A DNA stretch of 64,000 nucleotides from CAVSLM01 sp963728895. GTDB lineage: Bacteria; Pseudomonadota; Gammaproteobacteria; JBBQDK01. Below the pieces are notes generated by a model, which searched no databases, was not told the origin of the DNA, and saw only the letters and a program-made list of their open reading frames with translations. Both the position numbers and the translations under genes were made by a program. The stretch is from assembly GCA_963728895.1 (NCBI GenBank), contig CAVSLM010000008.1, forward strand, positions 124,001-188,000, in the 5' to 3' direction. Of this stretch, positions 18,085 to 28,358 are shown in pieces. How positions within the stretch are numbered: position 1 is the first letter of the stretch; each line of letters opens with the position of its first letter.

Positions 18085-18816
18085 TCAGCCGAGGTCTCCC
18101 CATAGCGTCTGCAGGGCCGCGAGTGCCGCCACCGCTGCAGTTTCGGTGCGCAACACGCGCGGGCCGAGGCGTACGCCGAGGCATCCGGCGCGCAGCGCGC
18201 CGGCAAGCTCCTCCTGGGTGAGCCCGCCTTCCGGGCCGATCACCAGGGTCACTACTCCATCCGGACGCGGCATCGACCCGATCCCGGCAGTGGCACGCGG
18301 ATCGAGCACCAGGCGCTGGCCCTGGGGCGGGCGGTCCAGCCACTCGGCGTAGCTTGCCGCGCTCTCCAGCACCGGCAGGCGGTTGCGCCCGCTCTGTTCG
18401 CAGGCGGCGATCGTCACCGCTTCCCAGTGGCGCTGGCGCTGCGCCAGGCGCTCGCCCCGCAGCGCCACCATGCTGCGCTCGGTAAACACCGGCACCACGC
18501 GCCACACGCCGAGCTCGACCGCTTTCTGCAGCGTGTAATCCATGCGCTCGCCGCGCGAGACGCCTTGCACCAGCACGGTCGCCAGGGGCGATTCGACCTC
18601 GCCCGTCAGGTGCTCCAGCAGGCGCGCCTCGACGCTCGAGCGCCGCACGCGCTCCAGCGCTGCGCGGAACTGTCCGCCGGTGCCGTCGAACAGCAGAAGC
18701 TCGGCGCCAGCGCGCAGGCGCAGCACCCGCACCACGTGATCCGCCGCGGGCGCAGGCAGCAGGATGTGGGTCTGGCCCGCTAGCGCAAGGTCGACGTAGA
18801 CGCGTGGCACACGCAT
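18085..18816 (-). CDS. rsmE: 16S rRNA (uracil1498-N3)-methyltransferase RsmE
   Basis: A 243-residue SPOUT-class methyltransferase modifying U1498 of 16S rRNA. An N-terminal PUA-like domain (HVVRVLRLRAGAELLLFDG) is followed by the knotted catalytic domain with ERMDYTLQKAVELGV, CEQSGRNRLP, VIGPEGGLTQEEL and the C-terminal LGPRVLRTETAAVAAL. Length and motifs match RsmE. It lies downstream of bioA on the same strand, as in pseudomonads, with a 5-bp gap. Confidence 0.97.
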   Translation of the reverse strand: MRVPRVYVDLALAGQTHILLPAPAADHVVRVLRLRAGAELLLFDGTGGQFRAALERVRRSSVEARLLEHLTGEVESPLATVLVQGVSRGERMDYTLQKAVELGVWRVVPVFTERSMVALRGERLAQRQRHWEAVTIAACEQSGRNRLPVLESAASYAEWLDRPPQGQRLVLDPRATAGIGSMPRPDGVVTLVIGPEGGLTQEELAGALRAGCLGVRLGPRVLRTETAAVAALAALQTLWGDLG

Positions 18817-18821
18817 GGAAA

Positions 18822-20172
18822 TCAGTCGGCAGTGGCCGCGACGATGCCCTGCCAGGCCACCTCGGCGATACGCGCGATCTGCTCCTCGGTGACCACATAG
18901 GGCGGCATGAAATAGATCACGTTGCCCAGCGGGCGCAGCAGCACGCCCGCGGCGAGCGCGTGCCGATAGACACCCAGTCCACGGCGCTGCTGCCAGGGGT
19001 AGGGGGTGCCCGCGTTCTTGTCCTGCACCAGCTCCACGGCGAGGATCATGCCGCGCTGGCGCACCTCCGCCACGTGCGGGTGGTCCTGAAAATGCGCCGT
19101 GGCTTGTGCCATGGCTGCGGCCAGGCGAGTGTTGTTCTCCAGCACTGGTTGCTCGTCAAAGAGGTCCAGGGTTGCCAGTGCGGCGCGGCAGCCGAGGGGA
19201 TTGCCAGTGTAGCTGTGCGAATGCAGGAAGGCGCGCAGCTGCGCATAGTCGTCGTAGAACGCCTGGTAGACGGCCTCGGTGGTGAGGACGACGGACAGCG
19301 GCAGATAGCCGCCCGTGAGGCCCTTGGAGAGGCACAGCAGGTCGGGGAGGATGGCGGCCCTGCTCGCAGGCAAACAGCGTACCGGTGCGCCCGAAGCCCA
19401 CGGCGATCTCGTCGGCGATGAGGTGCACGCCGTGGCGATCGCAGGCCGCACGCGCCAGTCCGAGATACAGCGGATCGTACATGCGCATGCCGCCGGCGCA
19501 CTGCACCAGCGGCTCGATGAGCACGGCACACACCTGGCCTGCATGGCGCTCCAGCGCAGCTTCCAGCGCGGCGGCTGCTTGGCGCGCCCGATCGGCGCAG
19601 GTCTCGCCGTCGCGCAGCAGATAACAGTCCGGAGCGGGCACCGTCACGGCCTGCATCAGCAGCGGAGCGTAGGTTTCCTTGTAGAGCGCGACATCGCCCA
19701 CTGCCAGGGCGCCCAGCGTCTCGCCGTGGTAGCTGTTGGCGAGCGTCACGAAGCGGGTGCGACGCATCTCGCCGCGGTTGCGCCAGTAGTGGAAGCTCAT
19801 CTTGAGCGCCACCTCCACGGCGGAGGAGCCGTTGTCGGCGTAGAAGCAGCGCGCGAGTCCGGCAGGCGCAAGGGCGAGCAGGCGCTCGGAGAGCTGCACC
19901 ACCGGCTCGTGGGTGAAGCCGGCGAGCAGCACGTGCTCCAGACTTTCCAGCTGCTCGCGCAGCGCCGCGTTGATGCGCGGATTCGCATGGCCGAACAGGT
20001 TCACCCACCAGGAGCTCATGGCATCGAGATAACGCCGCCCGTCGAAATCCTCCAGCCACACGCCCTGCGCGCGGCGGATGGGGATCAGCGGCAGCCACTC
20101 GTGGTCCTTCATCTGGGTGCACGGGTGCCACACGGTCGCGAGGTCGCGGCGGGTCATGTCGGCGTTGTTCAT
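18822..20172 (-). pseudogene. bioA: Adenosylmethionine-8-amino-7-oxononanoate aminotransferase BioA, frameshifted
   Basis: A PLP-dependent class III aminotransferase of biotin synthesis, otherwise full length (about 450 codons). The N-terminal part reads in one frame from 20172 (TVWHPCTQMKDHEW, NPRINAALREQL, YADNGSSAVEVALKM, LIADEIAVGFGRTGTLFACEQ). The rest, including the PLP-lysine motif LCLSKGLTGGYLPLS, reads in another frame to 18822. Removing one base from the CCC run at 19358-19360 (GGG on the coding strand) restores FACEQAAILPDLLCLSKG. A homopolymer-type indel like this may be a sequencing error; if real, biotin synthesis would need a replacement enzyme. Confidence 0.9.
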
Positions 20173-20223
20173 GGCGCGATGATACCGCAGCGGCGCCGGG
20201 CCGCCGCCCAGGCTGCGGGTAGC

Positions 20224-21081
20224 TCAGCCGGCGTACAGGCCCAGGTTGTTCCAGATGATGGAGGTGGGGCCGGCCTGGTTCATGGTGTAGAAGTGCAGCC
20301 CCGGCGCGCCGGCCTCCAGCAGCTGCCGGCACATCCGTGTGACCACGTCGGCGCCGAACTCGCGCAGCGCGGCGAGATCTTCTCCGTAGCCCTCCAGGCG
20401 CCTGCGGATCCAGCGCGGGATCTCCGCGCCGCACGCATCGGAGAAGCGTGCCAGCTGCGCGAAATTGGTGATGGGCATGATGCCCGGCACGATGGGCACG
20501 CTCACGCCCATGGCCTCACAGCTGTCGACGAAGCGGTAGTAGGCGTCGGGATTGTAGAAGTACTGGGTGATGGCGCTGTCGGCGCCGGCCTCGATCTTGC
20601 GCTTGAAGTTGAGCAGGTCGCGGCGCGCGCTGGTCGCCTGGGGATGGAACTCGGGATAGGCCGCCACCTCGATGTGGAAGTGATTGCCGGTTTCGGCACG
20701 GATGAAGGCCACCAGCTCATTGGCATGGGTGAGCTCGCCCGCCTCCCGCATGCCCGAGGGCATGTCGCCGCGCAGTGCGACGATGTGCCGGATGCCGTGC
20801 TCGCGATAATTCTGCAGCAGCTCGCGGATGCCCTCGCGCGTCGAGCCGATGCACGACAGATGCGGGGCGGCATCGATGCCCGACGCGCGCTGGATTTCCA
20901 CGACGGTTTCCAGCGTGCGGTCGCGCGTCGAGCCGCCGGCGCCGAAGGTGACCGAAAAAAAGCGCGGGCGCAACGCGGCAAGCTCCTGGCGCGTCGCCCG
21001 CAGCTTGTTTACGCCCTCGTCGGACTTGGGCGGGAAGAACTCGAAACTGTAGACCGCCCGATGTCTTCTCTGCGACTGCAT
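20224..21081 (-). CDS. metF: Methylenetetrahydrofolate reductase MetF
   Basis: A FAD-dependent TIM-barrel enzyme reducing 5,10-methylene-THF to 5-methyl-THF for methionine synthesis. From the ATG at 21081 it has 285 residues, the usual length. Motifs are YSFEFFPPKSDEG near the start, FFSVTFGAGGSTRDRT, IVALRGDMP and ITQYFYNPDAYYRFVDSC, and the C-terminus GLHFYTMNQA. It is the third gene of the metK-ahcY-metF methyl-cycle group, 16 bp after ahcY. The longer open frame to 21144 would overlap ahcY and is not family-like. Confidence 0.97.
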   Translation of the reverse strand: MQSQRRHRAVYSFEFFPPKSDEGVNKLRATRQELAALRPRFFSVTFGAGGSTRDRTLETVVEIQRASGIDAAPHLSCIGSTREGIRELLQNYREHGIRHIVALRGDMPSGMREAGELTHANELVAFIRAETGNHFHIEVAAYPEFHPQATSARRDLLNFKRKIEAGADSAITQYFYNPDAYYRFVDSCEAMGVSVPIVPGIMPITNFAQLARFSDACGAEIPRWIRRRLEGYGEDLAALREFGADVVTRMCRQLLEAGAPGLHFYTMNQAGPTSIIWNNLGLYAG

Positions 21082-21097
21082 GGGCGACGATGGCCGA

Positions 21098-22519
21098 TCA
21101 GTACCGGTAGTGTTCCGGCTTGAAGGGTCCCTCCACCGGCACACCGATATAGGCTGCCTGCTCGGGCGTGAGCTCGGTGAGCCTGGCGCCCAGCTTCTTC
21201 AGGTGCAGTCGTGCCACGCGCTCGTCGAGGTGCTTGGGGAGCACGTACACACGGTGCTCGTAGCGCTCCGGGTGGGTCCACAGCTCGATCTGCGCCATCA
21301 CCTGGTTGGTGAAGGAGTTGGACATTACGAAGCTCGGATGCCCGGTGGCGCAGCCGAGATTCACCAGTCGGCCCTCGGCCAGCAGGATGAGGCGCTTGCC
21401 GTCGGGGAAAATCACGTGATCGACCTGCGGCTTGATATTCTCCCAGCGGTGCTGGCGCAGCTTGCCGACCTCGATCTCGGAGTCGAAGTGTCCGATGTTG
21501 CACACGATGGCCTGGTCCTTCATGCGCTGCATGTGCTCGAGCGTGATCACGCTCTTGTTGCCGGTGGCGGTGACGAAGATGTCGGCCTGGCTCGCGGCAT
21601 CGTCCATGGTGACCACGCGATAGCCTTCCATCGCCGCCTGCAGCGCGCAGATGGGATCGATCTCGGTGATCCACACCGTCGAGCCCAATCCGCGCAGCGA
21701 CTGTGCGCAGCCCTTGCCGACGTCGCCGTAACCGAGTACCACGCAGATCTTGCCGGCAATCATGACGTCGGTGGCGCGCTTGATGCCATCGACCAGGGAC
21801 TCGCGGCAGCCGTAGAGATTGTCGAACTTGCTCTTGGTCACCGAGTCGTTGACGTTGATGGCCGGGAACAGCAGCGTTCCCTCCCTGGCCATCTGGTACA
21901 GGCGATGCACGCCGGTGGTGGTCTCCTCGGTCACCCCGCGGATGGCCTTGGCGAGCTGGCCGTACCAGCCCGGACGGGCGCCGAGCCGTTTGCGGATGGC
22001 GGCGAACAGTGCTTCCTCTTCCTCGTTGGTGGGGTTGGCGATGGCGGACGGGTCGTGCTCGGCGCGCGCGCCGAGGGTGACCAGCAGGGTGGCATCGCCG
22101 CCGTCATCGAGGATCATGTTCGGCGTTCCGCCGCCGTGCCATTCGAAAATGCGGTGCGTGTACTCCCAGTACTCCTCCAGCGTTTCGCCCTTGTAGGCGA
22201 ACACCGGCGTGCCGGCCGCAGCAATGGCCGCGGCGGCGTGATCCTGGGTGGAGAAGATGTTGCAGGAGGCCCAGCGCACATCCGCCCCCAGCGCCTTCAG
22301 TGTTTCGATGAGCACCGCTGTCTGGATGGTCATGTGCAGGGAGCCGGCGATGCGTGCGCCCTTGAGCGGCTGCTGGGCGCTGTATTCCTCGCGCACTGCC
22401 ATCAGGCCGGGCATCTCGGTTTCGGCGATGGAGATCTCCTTGCGTCCCCATTCGGCCAGGGAGATGTCTGCGACCTTGTAATCGGGCGCGAGGTTCTGTT
22501 CTGCGGGTCGACTGCTCAT
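21098..22519 (-). CDS. ahcY: S-adenosylhomocysteinase AhcY
   Basis: It hydrolyses S-adenosylhomocysteine to adenosine and homocysteine, relieving product inhibition of methyltransferases. The 473 residues include ISIAETEMPGLMAVREEY, GSLHMTIQTAVLIETL, the NAD-binding VLGYGDVGKGCAQSLRGLG and the C-terminal KLGARLTELTPEQAAYIGV ending KPEHYRY, all hallmark positions. It lies between metK and metF; the 75-bp metK-ahcY gap shows no SAH riboswitch core that I can recognise. Confidence 0.98.
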   Translation of the reverse strand: MSSRPAEQNLAPDYKVADISLAEWGRKEISIAETEMPGLMAVREEYSAQQPLKGARIAGSLHMTIQTAVLIETLKALGADVRWASCNIFSTQDHAAAAIAAAGTPVFAYKGETLEEYWEYTHRIFEWHGGGTPNMILDDGGDATLLVTLGARAEHDPSAIANPTNEEEEALFAAIRKRLGARPGWYGQLAKAIRGVTEETTTGVHRLYQMAREGTLLFPAINVNDSVTKSKFDNLYGCRESLVDGIKRATDVMIAGKICVVLGYGDVGKGCAQSLRGLGSTVWITEIDPICALQAAMEGYRVVTMDDAASQADIFVTATGNKSVITLEHMQRMKDQAIVCNIGHFDSEIEVGKLRQHRWENIKPQVDHVIFPDGKRLILLAEGRLVNLGCATGHPSFVMSNSFTNQVMAQIELWTHPERYEHRVYVLPKHLDERVARLHLKKLGARLTELTPEQAAYIGVPVEGPFKPEHYRY

Positions 22520-22594
22520 GTGGTTCTCCAGAATCGGTGTGCGGACGTGCGTCGCGCGTTTGCGCTCTTTTCTCGATCTCGTCGGGACAGACGC

Positions 22595-23755
22595 CTAGAC
22601 CCCGGCGGCCTCGCGCAACAGTTCGGCCTTGTCGGTACGCTCCCAGGTGAACTGCGGCTCCTCGCGGCCAAAATGCCCGTAGGTCGCCGTGCAGGCATAG
22701 ATGGGGCGCAGCAGATCGAGCATGCTGATGATGCCGCGCGGGCGCAGGTCGAAATGTTCCCGGATGAGCTCGACCAGCCGGTCATCCGCCACCTTGCCGG
22801 TGCCGAAGGTCGACACGGTGATGGAGGTCGGATGGGCGACACCGATGGCATAGGAGATCTGGATTTCACAGCGCTCGGCGAGGCCCGCGGCGACGATGTT
22901 CTTGGCGACATAACGTGCCGCATAGGCGGCAGAGCGGTCGACCTTGGACGGATCCTTGCCGGAGAATGCTCCCCCGCCATGGCGCGCCATGCCGCCGTAG
23001 GTGTCGACGATGATCTTGCGTCCGGTAAGGCCGCAGTCACCCATGGGTCCGCCGATGACGAAGCGACCGGTGGGATTGATGAAGAAGCGCGTTTCCTTCC
23101 CGATCCACTCACTCGGCAGCACGGGCAGGATGATCTCGTCCATGACCGCTTCGCGCAGCACCTGGTAGCCGATCTCCGGTGAGTGCTGGGTCGAGAGCAC
23201 CACGGCGTCGATGGCGACCGGTCGCCCGTCCTGATAGCGGAAGGTGATCTGGCTCTTGGCATCGGGACGCAGCCAGGGCATGGCGCCGTTCTTGCGCACT
23301 TCGGCCTGCCGTTTCACCAGCCGGTGCGCATAGGTGATCGGCGCCGGCATCAGCACGTCGGTCTCGTCGGTGGCGTAACCGAACATCAGTCCCTGGTCGC
23401 CCGCGCCCTGTTCGTGCTGCTCGGTCTCGTCGACGCCCATGGCGATGTCGGCGGACTGCTTGCCGATGCCGGTCAGCACGGCACACGACTCCCAGTCGAA
23501 TCCCATGTCCGAGCTGTTGTAGCCGACTTCCCTGATGGTCTCGCGCACCAGGCGCTCGGTGTCCACCCAGGCCGAGGTGGTGACTTCGCCCGCGAGCACC
23601 ACCATGCCGGTCTTCACCAGCGTTTCGCAGGCCACCCGCGCCGCGCGGTCCTGCTCCAGCACCGCGTCCAGGAACGCGTCGGAGATCTGGTCGGCGATCT
23701 TGTCCGGATGGCCCTCGGAGACCGACTCCGAAGTAAAGAGATAATCGTTTGGCAT
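22595..23755 (-). CDS. metK: S-adenosylmethionine synthetase MetK
   Basis: It forms AdoMet from methionine and ATP. The 386 residues contain FTSESVSEGHPDKIADQISD, the signature GAGDQGLMFGYA and the phosphate-binding GGGAFSGKDPSKVDRSAAYA, in the expected order. It leads the metK-ahcY-metF group. The 5' leader (23756-23860) carries a GC-rich hairpin, GCCCGGCATCGGGC at 23785-23798, close to the ribosome site, but nothing matching a known SAM riboswitch. Confidence 0.98.
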   Translation of the reverse strand: MPNDYLFTSESVSEGHPDKIADQISDAFLDAVLEQDRAARVACETLVKTGMVVLAGEVTTSAWVDTERLVRETIREVGYNSSDMGFDWESCAVLTGIGKQSADIAMGVDETEQHEQGAGDQGLMFGYATDETDVLMPAPITYAHRLVKRQAEVRKNGAMPWLRPDAKSQITFRYQDGRPVAIDAVVLSTQHSPEIGYQVLREAVMDEIILPVLPSEWIGKETRFFINPTGRFVIGGPMGDCGLTGRKIIVDTYGGMARHGGGAFSGKDPSKVDRSAAYAARYVAKNIVAAGLAERCEIQISYAIGVAHPTSITVSTFGTGKVADDRLVELIREHFDLRPRGIISMLDLLRPIYACTATYGHFGREEPQFTWERTDKAELLREAAGV

Positions 23756-23981
23756 CAGTTTCCTCTTGTTTCCGGCGGCCGGCCCGGCATCGGGCTGCCT
23801 CCCGCCGCAGCGCCCGACGCGGGCGCGCTCTCAAAGGCAGGGAAGTGTACATGGAATCGCGCCGGGCAAAAAGCGCTGCTACACCGGCGCATAGCGTGCA
23901 CACAGGGCCGGCGGCGTGGCAATGCAGCCGGTACTGCGGTATACCTCTGGTTGACATTCATGTGGACGAGAGGTGAGCACG

Positions 23982-24542
23982 ATGGTGAGTTTGGAAACCC
24001 CGGTTTGCGACTTCGGGCGACCGGCCTTGAATTTCTCGCTGCCCGGCGTCGACGGCAAGACCTGGACGCTCGAGGAGTGCCGGGGCGAGCGGGGCCTGCT
24101 GGTGATGTTCATCTGCAATCATTGTCCCTATGTGAAGGCGGTGCGCGAGCGCATCGTGCGCGATGCCGGCGAGCTGTTGAAGCACGGGGTGCGCAGTGTG
24201 GCGATCATGTCCAACGATTCGACCGAGTACCCGGAGGATTCCTTCGAGAACATGAGGCGGGTGGCCGAGCAGTATCGTTTCCCGTTTCCTTACCTGCTCG
24301 ACGAAAGTCAGGAGGTGGCCAGGGCCTACGGGGCGGTATGCACACCGGACTTCTTCGGCTACAACGCCGACCTCGCGCTGCAGTATCGCGGGCGCCTGGA
24401 CGCCAGCCGCAAGGAAAGCGCGCCCGCTGACGCCCGGCGTGACCTGTTCGAGGCCATGAAGCAGGTCTCCGAGACCGGACAGGGACCGCGCGAGCAGATC
24501 CCGAGCATGGGCTGCTCCATCAAATGGAAGGGCGGCGGCTGA
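23982..24542 (+). CDS. Thioredoxin-like redoxin (AhpC/TSA family)
   Basis: A 186-residue thioredoxin-fold protein without a signal peptide. The redox site is FICNHCPYVKAV (CxxC around residues 45-48), followed by SNDSTEYPEDSFENM, GAVCTPDFFGYN and a C-terminal SMGCSIKWK. The family is common in bacteria and cyanobacteria and is presumed to be a peroxiredoxin-like or disulfide reductase protein. ATG 23982 has GAGAGGTG just upstream; a GTG at 23973 would add three residues. It is divergent from metK and stands alone. Confidence 0.9.
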   Translation: MVSLETPVCDFGRPALNFSLPGVDGKTWTLEECRGERGLLVMFICNHCPYVKAVRERIVRDAGELLKHGVRSVAIMSNDSTEYPEDSFENMRRVAEQYRFPFPYLLDESQEVARAYGAVCTPDFFGYNADLALQYRGRLDASRKESAPADARRDLFEAMKQVSETGQGPREQIPSMGCSIKWKGGG

Positions 24543-25268
24543 GGCTCGTGACGACGGCTGTGCGTTCGTGCGATCCGCATCATGCAATCCGTCGCGGTGC
24601 TGGAACGCCGGGGCGCTCATCCTGGTCGACTGCGGGGTGTCGCGCGCCATGCAGCTTGCCTGGCAGCGGTTGCACGCGCAGCAGCGCGTGCGCGCTGGAC
24701 GAGCCCGTGGCCCGCGGTCCAGCCCGCAAGGCGCTCGCCACCACGCACTGGCTGCGCGAGCGGGAGCTTTCACGCTGATCACGGTCGCATCGAGCCTCTG
24801 CGCAACGCTATTGCCCAACGCTGCCAAGTAGGGGAAAATACCCGACCTTGCGCTTTGCGGAAGGCCGGTACCTGCGCTGCAGCCAGTGGTTTCCTGCAGT
24901 ATCGCTCGCGGTAAGCATCCTCGGCGTCGACGTGTTCGGCTCGCAATTTGATGCCGCCGCGGTTTCCCTCGACCGAGTGCCGCTGGTGTCGGGTTGCCGG
25001 AGCGGCGAACAGCATACAGGCGAGTCCTGTGACAGGGTGCAACCGAGCTGCGGCGGGATCGAGCGATCCGGCCGGACAACCAGCCCTTGAGCCGAGTCAT
25101 ACGCTCCCCGCTGGTGCGACAACAATTCTCCAGGCCCGTTGGATGCGCTGCAGCGCCCGTGTGGCGCTCGCCGGCAACGGGCCGGTGTGCGAGTGCGCCG
25201 GCGAGACGGCGCCTGATGACAGCTTACCAGTGCCAGGTTCAGTACTCAGGACTATTTAGGAGAGACCT
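24543..25268. other. Intergenic region upstream of tkt
   Basis: These 726 bases carry no gene I can support. Short frames are open on both strands because of high GC but none shows family similarity. The promoter of the tkt-gap-pgk-pyk-fba group should lie at the right end; I find no clear consensus pair. Confidence 0.4.
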
Positions 25269-27266
25269 ATGCCCTCGCGCAGAGAACTAGCCAACGCCAT
25301 CCGTGCGCTCAGCATGGACGCGGTACAGAAGGCCAAGTCCGGCCATCCCGGCGCCCCGATGGGAATGGCGGACATCGCCGAGGTGCTGTGGAACGATTTC
25401 CTGAAGCACAACCCGACCAATCCGAAGTGGCTGGACCGCGACCGCTTCGTGCTCTCCAACGGTCATGGCTCCATGCTGCTCTACAGCCTGCTGCATCTCA
25501 GCGGCTACGAGCTGCCGATCGAGGAGCTGAAGAACTTCCGCCAGCTGCACTCCAAGACCCCGGGCCACCCGGAGTACGGCTATGCCCCGGGCGTGGAGAC
25601 CACCACCGGTCCGCTCGGCCAGGGCATCAGCAATGCCGTGGGGATGGCCATCGCGGAGAAGGTGCTGGCCGGACAGTTCAATCGTGACGGTCACCATGTC
25701 ATCGACCACCACACCTATGTGTTCCTGGGCGACGGCTGCCTGATGGAAGGCATCTCCCACGAAGCCTGCTCGCTGGCCGGCACGCTGGGGCTCGGCAAGC
25801 TCATCGCCTTCTACGACGACAACGGCATTTCCATCGACGGCCATGTCGAGGGCTGGTTCACCGACGACACTCCGCAGCGCTTCCAGGCCTATGGCTGGCA
25901 TGTGGTCGCCGACGTCGACGGGCACAATCCGGAGGCCGTGAGCCGCGCCATCCACGAAGCGCGCTCGGTGAACGACAAGCCGTCGCTCCTCTGCTGCAAG
26001 ACCGTGATCGGATATGGTGCGCCCAATCTGTGCGGCAGCCACGACTGCCACGGCGCGCCGCTCGGTGACGACGAGGTTGCCGCTACCCGCGAGAATCTCG
26101 GTTGGAAGTATCCACCGTTCGTGGTGCCGGAGGAGATCTACGCCGGCTGGGATGCGCGCAACAAAGGCGCGCAGGCCGAGGCGCACTGGGCGGAGCGCTT
26201 CGCCGCCTATCGCAAGGCGTACCCGGAGCTCGCCGCCGAGCTCGAGCGGCGCATGCAGGGGAAGTTGCCCGCGAACTGGAACGAGGAGGCGCAGAAATTC
26301 GTGCGCGCCGTCGCCGAGAAGGCCGAGACCATCGCCTCGCGCAAGGCTTCGCAGAACGCGTTGAACGGATACGGCCCGCTGCTGCCGGAGCTCATCGGCG
26401 GCTCCGCCGATCTCGCCGGATCGAACCTCACGCTGTGGAAGAGCTCCAAGCCCATCGGCAAGACCGTGTCGGACGGCAACTACATCTACTTCGGTGTACG
26501 CGAGTTCGGCATGTCGGCCATCCTCAACGGTATCGCGCTGCACGGCGGGTTCATCCCCTACGGCGCCACCTTTCTGATGTTCTCCGAGTACGCCCGCAAC
26601 GCCTTGCGCATGGCGGCGCTGATGAAGGTGCGCTCGCTGTTCGTCTACACCCACGACTCCATCGGCCTGGGCGAGGACGGTCCGACCCATCAGGCCGTGG
26701 AGCAGACCGCCACCTTGCGCATGATTCCCAACATGTCGGTATGGCGTCCGTGCGATGCCGTGGAATCGGCCGTGGCCTGGAGGACGGCCATCGAGCGCAG
26801 CGGCGGACCCAGCGCGCTGATCTTCTCGCGCCAGAACCTGCCGCACCAGCAGCGCGATGCCGCACAGATCGATGCCATCGCGCGCGGGGGCTACGTGCTG
26901 AGCGAGGCTGCGGGCGGCAAGCCGCAGGGCATCATCATCGCCACCGGCTCCGAGGTGGCGATCGCCATGGAAGCGCAGAAGCTGCTGGCACAAGACGGCA
27001 GGCAGGTGCGTGTGGTTTCCATGCCCAGCACCGACGTGTTCGATGCCCAGGATGCGGCCTATCGCGAGTCGGTGCTGCCGCGCGCCGTCACGGCGCGGGT
27101 CGCAGTCGAGGCGGGCGTGACCGACTACTGGCTGAAGTACGTGGGCCTGGACGGGCGGGTGATCGGCATCAACCGCTTCGGCGAGTCGGCGCCGGCCGGC
27201 GCGCTGTTCAAATACTTCGGTTTCACCGGCGAGAACGTGGCGAAGGCCGTGGAGGAAGTGCTTTAG
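25269..27266 (+). CDS. tkt: Transketolase
   Basis: A ThDP enzyme moving two-carbon units between sugar phosphates in the Calvin and pentose phosphate cycles. The 665 residues include SGHPGAPMGMADIAEVLW at the start, GPLGQGISNAVGMAIAEK, the ThDP motif GDGCLMEGISHEA and FYDDNGISIDG, and the pyrimidine domain with THDSIGLGEDGPTHQAVEQ. A strong ribosome site (aggagagacct) precedes the ATG. It begins a run of five carbon-cycle genes on the plus strand; with RuBisCO nearby, Calvin-cycle use is likely. Confidence 0.98.
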   Translation: MPSRRELANAIRALSMDAVQKAKSGHPGAPMGMADIAEVLWNDFLKHNPTNPKWLDRDRFVLSNGHGSMLLYSLLHLSGYELPIEELKNFRQLHSKTPGHPEYGYAPGVETTTGPLGQGISNAVGMAIAEKVLAGQFNRDGHHVIDHHTYVFLGDGCLMEGISHEACSLAGTLGLGKLIAFYDDNGISIDGHVEGWFTDDTPQRFQAYGWHVVADVDGHNPEAVSRAIHEARSVNDKPSLLCCKTVIGYGAPNLCGSHDCHGAPLGDDEVAATRENLGWKYPPFVVPEEIYAGWDARNKGAQAEAHWAERFAAYRKAYPELAAELERRMQGKLPANWNEEAQKFVRAVAEKAETIASRKASQNALNGYGPLLPELIGGSADLAGSNLTLWKSSKPIGKTVSDGNYIYFGVREFGMSAILNGIALHGGFIPYGATFLMFSEYARNALRMAALMKVRSLFVYTHDSIGLGEDGPTHQAVEQTATLRMIPNMSVWRPCDAVESAVAWRTAIERSGGPSALIFSRQNLPHQQRDAAQIDAIARGGYVLSEAAGGKPQGIIIATGSEVAIAMEAQKLLAQDGRQVRVVSMPSTDVFDAQDAAYRESVLPRAVTARVAVEAGVTDYWLKYVGLDGRVIGINRFGESAPAGALFKYFGFTGENVAKAVEEVL

Positions 27267-27344
27267 CTCCGGGTTCGGTCCTCGCGGCCGGCACGCGGGA
27301 CGGGGCGCACGGGACACCTTGATCATCACTCTGGGAGACACAGC

Positions 27345-28358
27345 ATGACAATCAAAGTCGCAATCAACGGTTATGGCCGCATCGGGCGCAACGTACTGCG
27401 TGCCATCTACGAGAGCGGACGCAACAAGGAAATCCAGATCGTCGCGGTGAACGACCTCGGCAACGCCGAGACCAACGCCCATCTGACGCGTTACGACACC
27501 GTGCACGGCAAGTTTCCCGGCAAGATTACGGTGGAAGGCGATTACATGATCGTCAACGGCGACAAGATCCGGGTGCTGGCCGAGCGCGACCCCTCCAAGC
27601 TGCCCTGGGGCGAGCTGGGTGTGGACGTGGTACATGAGTGCACGGGCATCTTCACCACCAAGGAAAAGGCTTCCGCGCACCTCAGGGGCGGCGCCAAGAA
27701 AGTGATCATTTCCGCACCCGGCGGCAAGGACGTGGACGCCACGATCGTGTACGGCGTGAACCACAAGGTGCTGAAGGCCAGCGACACCGTAATCTCCAAC
27801 GCCTCGTGCACCACCAACTGCCTTGCGCCGCTGGTCAAGCCGCTGCACCAGAGCATCGGCATGGTTCACGGCCTGATGACCACCGTGCACTCCTACACCA
27901 ACGACCAGGTGCTGACCGACGTCTATCACTCCGACCTGCGCCGCGCCCGTTCCGCCACCATGTCGATGATCCCGACCAAGACCGGCGCCGCCGCCGCGGT
28001 GGGGCTGGTGCTGCCCGAGCTCAACGGCAAGCTCGACGGCTTCGCCATCCGCGTGCCGACCATCAATGTCTCGGTGGTCGATCTGACCTTCGTCGCGGCG
28101 CGTGAAACCAGCAAGGACGAGATCAACGCCATCATGAAGGAGGCCGCCGACGGCGAGCTGAAGGGGATCCTCAACTACAATGACGGGCCGCTGGTCTCCA
28201 TGGACTTCAACCACGACCCGGTCTCCTCCACCTACGACGCCACCCTCACCAAAGTCATCGACGGCAAGCTGGTGAAGGTCCTGTCCTGGTACGACAACGA
28301 GTGGGGCTTCTCCAACCGCATGCTCGACACCACCGTGGCGTTGATGAGCGCCAAGTAG
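27345..28358 (+). CDS. gap: Glyceraldehyde-3-phosphate dehydrogenase, type I
   Basis: An NAD(P)-dependent enzyme interconverting glyceraldehyde-3-phosphate and 1,3-bisphosphoglycerate. The 337 residues begin VAINGYGRIGRNVLRA (Rossmann fold), carry the catalytic Cys in SNASCTTNCLAPL and end with SWYDNEWGFSNRMLD. It follows tkt by 78 bp and has a GGGAGA ribosome site. Position 34 is Asp-like context (AVNDLG), suggesting NAD use, but cofactor choice is not certain from this alone. Confidence 0.97.
   Translation: MTIKVAINGYGRIGRNVLRAIYESGRNKEIQIVAVNDLGNAETNAHLTRYDTVHGKFPGKITVEGDYMIVNGDKIRVLAERDPSKLPWGELGVDVVHECTGIFTTKEKASAHLRGGAKKVIISAPGGKDVDATIVYGVNHKVLKASDTVISNASCTTNCLAPLVKPLHQSIGMVHGLMTTVHSYTNDQVLTDVYHSDLRRARSATMSMIPTKTGAAAAVGLVLPELNGKLDGFAIRVPTINVSVVDLTFVAARETSKDEINAIMKEAADGELKGILNYNDGPLVSMDFNHDPVSSTYDATLTKVIDGKLVKVLSWYDNEWGFSNRMLDTTVALMSAK

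Noticed and set aside
23756..23980. Possible SAM or SAH riboswitch upstream of metK or between metK and ahcY
   Set aside because: There are GC hairpins but I could not find the conserved core of any known SAM or SAH riboswitch class.
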